From contig JBAJFG010000271.1 in NCBI GenBank assembly GCA_037903475.1, forward strand, positions 558,001 through 622,000: a stretch of 64,000 nt of DNA. The letters run 5' to 3'. A program made the position numbers and the translations under genes. Positions 61,003 through 64,000 of this stretch are shown here, piece after piece. Origin of the DNA: Ancylostoma caninum. Lineage: Eukaryota > Nematoda > Chromadorea > Rhabditida > Ancylostomatidae. How positions within the stretch are numbered: the stretch's first letter is position 1; every line of letters starts with the position of its first letter. The notes below the pieces were generated by a model. The model was not told the origin of the DNA. It did not search any database and saw only the letters and a program-made list of their open reading frames with translations.

Positions 61003-61688
61003 TACAAAAAACTATTATTAAACTTAATTCACTTTTGAAACTATTTCTTAACATTTTAGAAACAGTGCTCGCAGTGATTGTATCGGAGATTTCCAACACA
61101 TCACCATCTAAACCAAAGTGATCTATTTTAGCTGCTCCTGTAAAATCATCACTTCCGGTAATAAAACACCTCGTTATCTCTAAAACTTTCTGACCGTTTC
61201 CGCTGCACAACAAAATCACTTCGCAGATGCCCACAGATGATTGCATTAGGTCGTGTGACTTGTAAAAAGGAAAATGAAACGTCCAGGGAGGTGATAATAC
61301 ATATCGACGAAAAGACGGCTTTCACGTGGCTGGGCAAATGGAATCAATGGTCATCAAGGAAAATCCAAGGGTTTCCTACGTCGTTCTGAAGGTCATTTCA
61401 ACAGTATAATGATGGTTCCTGGATGGAAAAAAAAGCTTCGACGTTTGGTTTTGATGAATCCAGGAGTTGCTAAAGACTTCTGGAAAAAAGCCTTATGGGT
61501 AAACATGGCAACTAAGTAGTTAAACAGCTTCTTTTCAAGATGTGATATCGGGTAACCTAGCTAATTTGGATACATTTTAAAAGTAAACACAAAACTGAAG
61601 CTAGCCATCTTCATAATCTGGAAAATTCCAGAAACTTTGGAGCTGTTCCTAGCTTTCTACTTCGCTGGTTTCCGCTAGCTTTATTTAA
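61003..61688. other. No supportable gene
   Basis: Short frames; one GGGTAAACA/GGGTAACC pair (61497, 61551) may be a remnant of the GGGTAA repeat. Confidence 0.45.
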
Positions 61689-61922
61689 GGCAATTTATAC
61701 TGTATGCGTGCGTCCGAAGCGCGTGCTTTTATATGATGAAGAATAGGGCCAAGTCGCAGCTCAGACGCAGCCCAGACGCACGCGTTTACGGTGTCGCAGC
61801 GGCCGCGCGTTCCCTTCATTGCGGATTTGCATGCCGCACTGACCAGTCTTCAAGGGAAATCCTTCACAAATGGATGCGTGCGTCTGATGCGCGACTGACG
61901 CACGCAACTAGTATAAATTGCC
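61689..61922. mobile_element. 234-bp TIR element
   Basis: GGCAATTTATAC at both ends in inverted orientation, followed by ATGCGTGCGTC-type subterminal repeats. The interior contains further TGCGTGCGTCTGATGCGCGA palindromic pieces. Related to 687-753. The target duplication is unclear. Confidence 0.7.
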
Positions 61923-62135
61923 CTTTTATCAAAAGAGTAGTGAAATGGAAGGATGCTGAGGGGGAGGGGGCAGCAGGGTTATCTGCTGGGTCCACCAGGT
62001 TTCAGTAAATTCCTTCTAAGGTGTGGCAAGACCTACCTGCCACGAAATCAAAAATTTCTAGAATTTTTCAGGCTGACTGACGTCATTGTCCCGGAAATTT
62101 CTAGTGAGAAGGCTTGCTTTGAAAAATGACAGCCC

Positions 62136-62387
62136 CTAACACTTCCCTTGTTTATCTTTCACATCATATTTCAAGAATCGTTCCCAAAGGCACGACAAAA
62201 CCGTGAATCGCGTGCCTGAACAACGCCAAGGAATGTGACTGCATTGTTGCTTCGACTTGTGCACGACTTTTGTGACGGGGAATGGCAGCGACGCGACCGG
62301 TTCTTTGCGGTCAGGCAGAGAAATCGAAAAGACAATAGTTATCGCTTGCAACCACAACAGTGACGCTTCGTTGTTGAGCCGCGTCAC
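62136..62387 (-). CDS. Coding-like open segment, unrecognised
   Basis: 83 minus-strand codons end at TAG with worm-like G/C-ending codons (EASLLWLQAITIVFSISLPD, VTKVVHKSKQQCSHIPW). The first part is hydrophobic and could be a signal or membrane segment; three cysteines follow. No acceptor is obvious, and a shorter ATG-initiated frame overlaps. Possible terminal exon. Confidence 0.3.
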   Translation of the reverse strand: MTRLNNEASLLWLQAITIVFSISLPDRKEPVASLPFPVTKVVHKSKQQCSHIPWRCSGTRFTVLSCLWERFLKYDVKDKQGKC

Positions 62388-62903
62388 GTTTTGGAAGAGT
62401 AATTCTTTCTAAAGAGGGGTGCATCGAAATTACTTTGTAAAATAGACAAAACTTTTCGTAAATTAAATTTTTATTTACTCGTTTTCACTGCGATTTTTTT
62501 CAAACATTGGTTAAGGCTTGCATGAATTTGAAATTATTGGTTCCAGCTGTCCGGAGGGGTTTTTAAATTTCCCTCCTGCCCCCCCCCCCCTTCTGTTTCC
62601 CTGCCTCTTTCGGTAACAGTAAAATAAATAGGTTCCAAAGAGAGTACTAATTAATAAAATATTCTTCCTCCTTCTCGTTACACAACCCATAATTTTCCAT
62701 AAGTGAATGAGCTCTTTTTTCCTCGGAAGAAGACCCATCTGCACCGCGCAGATGCGAGAATGGAGTCGTTTCCGGATCGATTCTGTAGTTTGCGGTCATT
62801 GCACGGAGAAAGACGGCTCATTTAATTAACGCGTGCAAGGGGATGTAATGGGAACATGCGGCAGAGGAGGGGGGAGGGGGAGGGGGGTGATTTGCTCCAG
62901 ATA

Positions 62904-62905
<2 letters not shown>
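62388..62905. other. No gene; G/C homopolymer runs
   Basis: A run of about 13 C at 62578-62590 and a purine-rich GAGGAGGGGGGAGGGGGAGG tract at 62863-62887. Nothing coding. Confidence 0.5.

Positions 62906-62961
<56 letters not shown>
62906..62961. repeat. (AT)n microsatellite
   Basis: About 28 uninterrupted AT units, followed by other AT-rich sequence. Confidence 0.95.
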
Positions 62962-62963
<2 letters not shown>

Positions 62964-63058
62964 TACTACTATAGATTATTATATAATGTTACTACTATAT
63001 ATTATTACACACTAACCCGATACTATGTTACTGTAGATGTTCTATACATTACTGTATA

Positions 63059-63322
63059 CAGTGGACGTCAATGGCGTTGGCCCATCCGCGGCCTCGAGAA
63101 GGATGCCACGCAACCGCGCCGCGGGAGCCATAGCCGATGTGTTCTGCTGCTTTTATAGTATTTCTAGCAGCTTTTCTACCCATTTTATGGATTTTCGACC
63201 GAATCATGAAGAAAGCGCCTAGGAATAGCATTCCGGTGGTAGATGACACCGATCCCGGTGCGCGCGGCGCGGTTGCGTCGTCCTCGAGGCCGTGGATGGG
63301 CCACTCTCTTTGACGTCCACTG
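63059..63322 (+). mobile_element. 264-bp TA-flanked MITE, family B copy 2
   Basis: Starts CAGTGGACGTCAATGGCGTT and ends CTCTTTGACGTCCACTG, with TA at 63057-63058 and 63323-63324. The arms contain TGGCCCATCC.CGGCCTCGAG and CGCAACCGCGCCGCG on each side. Non-coding; same orientation as the copy at 60735-61002. Confidence 0.85.
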
Positions 63323-64000
63323 TACGTATTACTACATATTACTACACTTATCCTATCTTACTATGCATACATTGCTTTTCATATTTTTACACTTTCTATT
63401 TTACTGTTACTTATTTTTTTCTGTTGCTACTGTACATATATTATCTTTTATTATACTACATATTACATTATCTGTATTATATTATGCTTATTATATATTA
63501 GCTCTATTATCATTATTATTATATCACGTTACTGTTTCACCGTTGTGGATCAGCTTCGCCTTGGGGTGAGGCTAAAGCCTTTCTGCAATATTTGTCTTTT
63601 AAACATTTTCGCGATTTTACCTCTCATTTGTAATACATCACGCATTACTACTTTCTTTTACATATGTAGTAATAGGTGGAATTGGCAAAATTCCAGAATA
63701 AATTCGAAATAAAACTCCAATTTCTCATCATTCAAGCGTTGCAGGCTGCTCCCTATCTTTCTGCAAGAATCGAGATAACGAAAATGAATTGAAATAGTGT
63801 TGAGCAGATGAGACGCAGAGATGAAGGATGTGAAAGCACTGCAATGAGAAAAAAAAACTGCAATTTCGTGCAGGATTTGCAGACGATTTGCGAGACGAAA
63901 TTTCCAGCTGATTTATAGCGGTTAGCGGTTGCTGCACAGCCGTACGTGATGAATGGACTTCGCTTTGAAATCCTGACGAATGTGCGTCTGGGTGGTGCTC
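63323..64000. other. No supportable gene; AT-rich
   Basis: Simple TATTACTA-type sequence to 63530, then spacer. TGGATCAGCTTCGCCTTGGG (63545-63564) resembles a short palindromic transposon fragment but has no partner. Confidence 0.5.

Overview
The window reads as chromosomal DNA of a nematode, most likely a strongylid such as a hookworm. Four things point there. Coding signal comes as short exons with worm-type splice sites (U-rich ..TTTCAG acceptors, GTAAG-like donors, introns of about 46 to 660 bases). Two TTAGGC units, the nematode telomere repeat, occur at 44158-44169. Short TIR elements with TA target sites are dense. A retrotransposon fragment at 41.3-42.1 kb carries a reverse-transcriptase C-terminal ORF of a type I recall as common in hookworm genomes. 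The species is inference; no bacterial, viral or organellar gene organisation is visible. All gene models were built by eye from frame, codon bias and splice consensus, so no function is named for any host gene.

Gene layout. The clearest genes lie head-to-tail on the minus strand between 33.2 and 27.8 kb. First is a membrane protein with a long cytoplasmic tail (31093-33160, 5' end missing). Next is a protein with a hydrophobic N terminus (29263-30899), then a small soluble-looking protein (27757-28991). The gaps between stop and next start are about 193 and 270 bases, so a worm operon is possible. A fourth minus-strand model is at 49665-50384. Weaker single-exon candidates are scattered through the window.

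Mobile DNA. A 1.17-kb TA-flanked TIR element at 44001-45167 carries two tRNA-like modules, and part of a second copy fills 1-558. The 44 kb copy sits inside an open frame that reads on across the target TA. A 5'-truncated non-LTR retrotransposon (41314-42056) has a perfect 12-bp target-site duplication. MITE families include a 143-bp family (four full-length copies and one degenerate), a 264/268-bp pair, a 543-bp mariner-like element, a 235-bp palindrome, a 234-bp element with a divergent relative at 687-753, and a 160-bp element. Three copies of a GC-hairpin repeat and several copies of a GGGTAA-rich repeat are spread across the window, with (AATA)n tails, an AT-rich tandem array at 40.9-41.3 kb and an (AT)n run at 62.9 kb.

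The rest is mostly AT-rich intergenic or intronic DNA in which I see only chance-length open frames. At this base composition, ORFs of 100-140 codons are expected by chance, so length alone was not taken as evidence.
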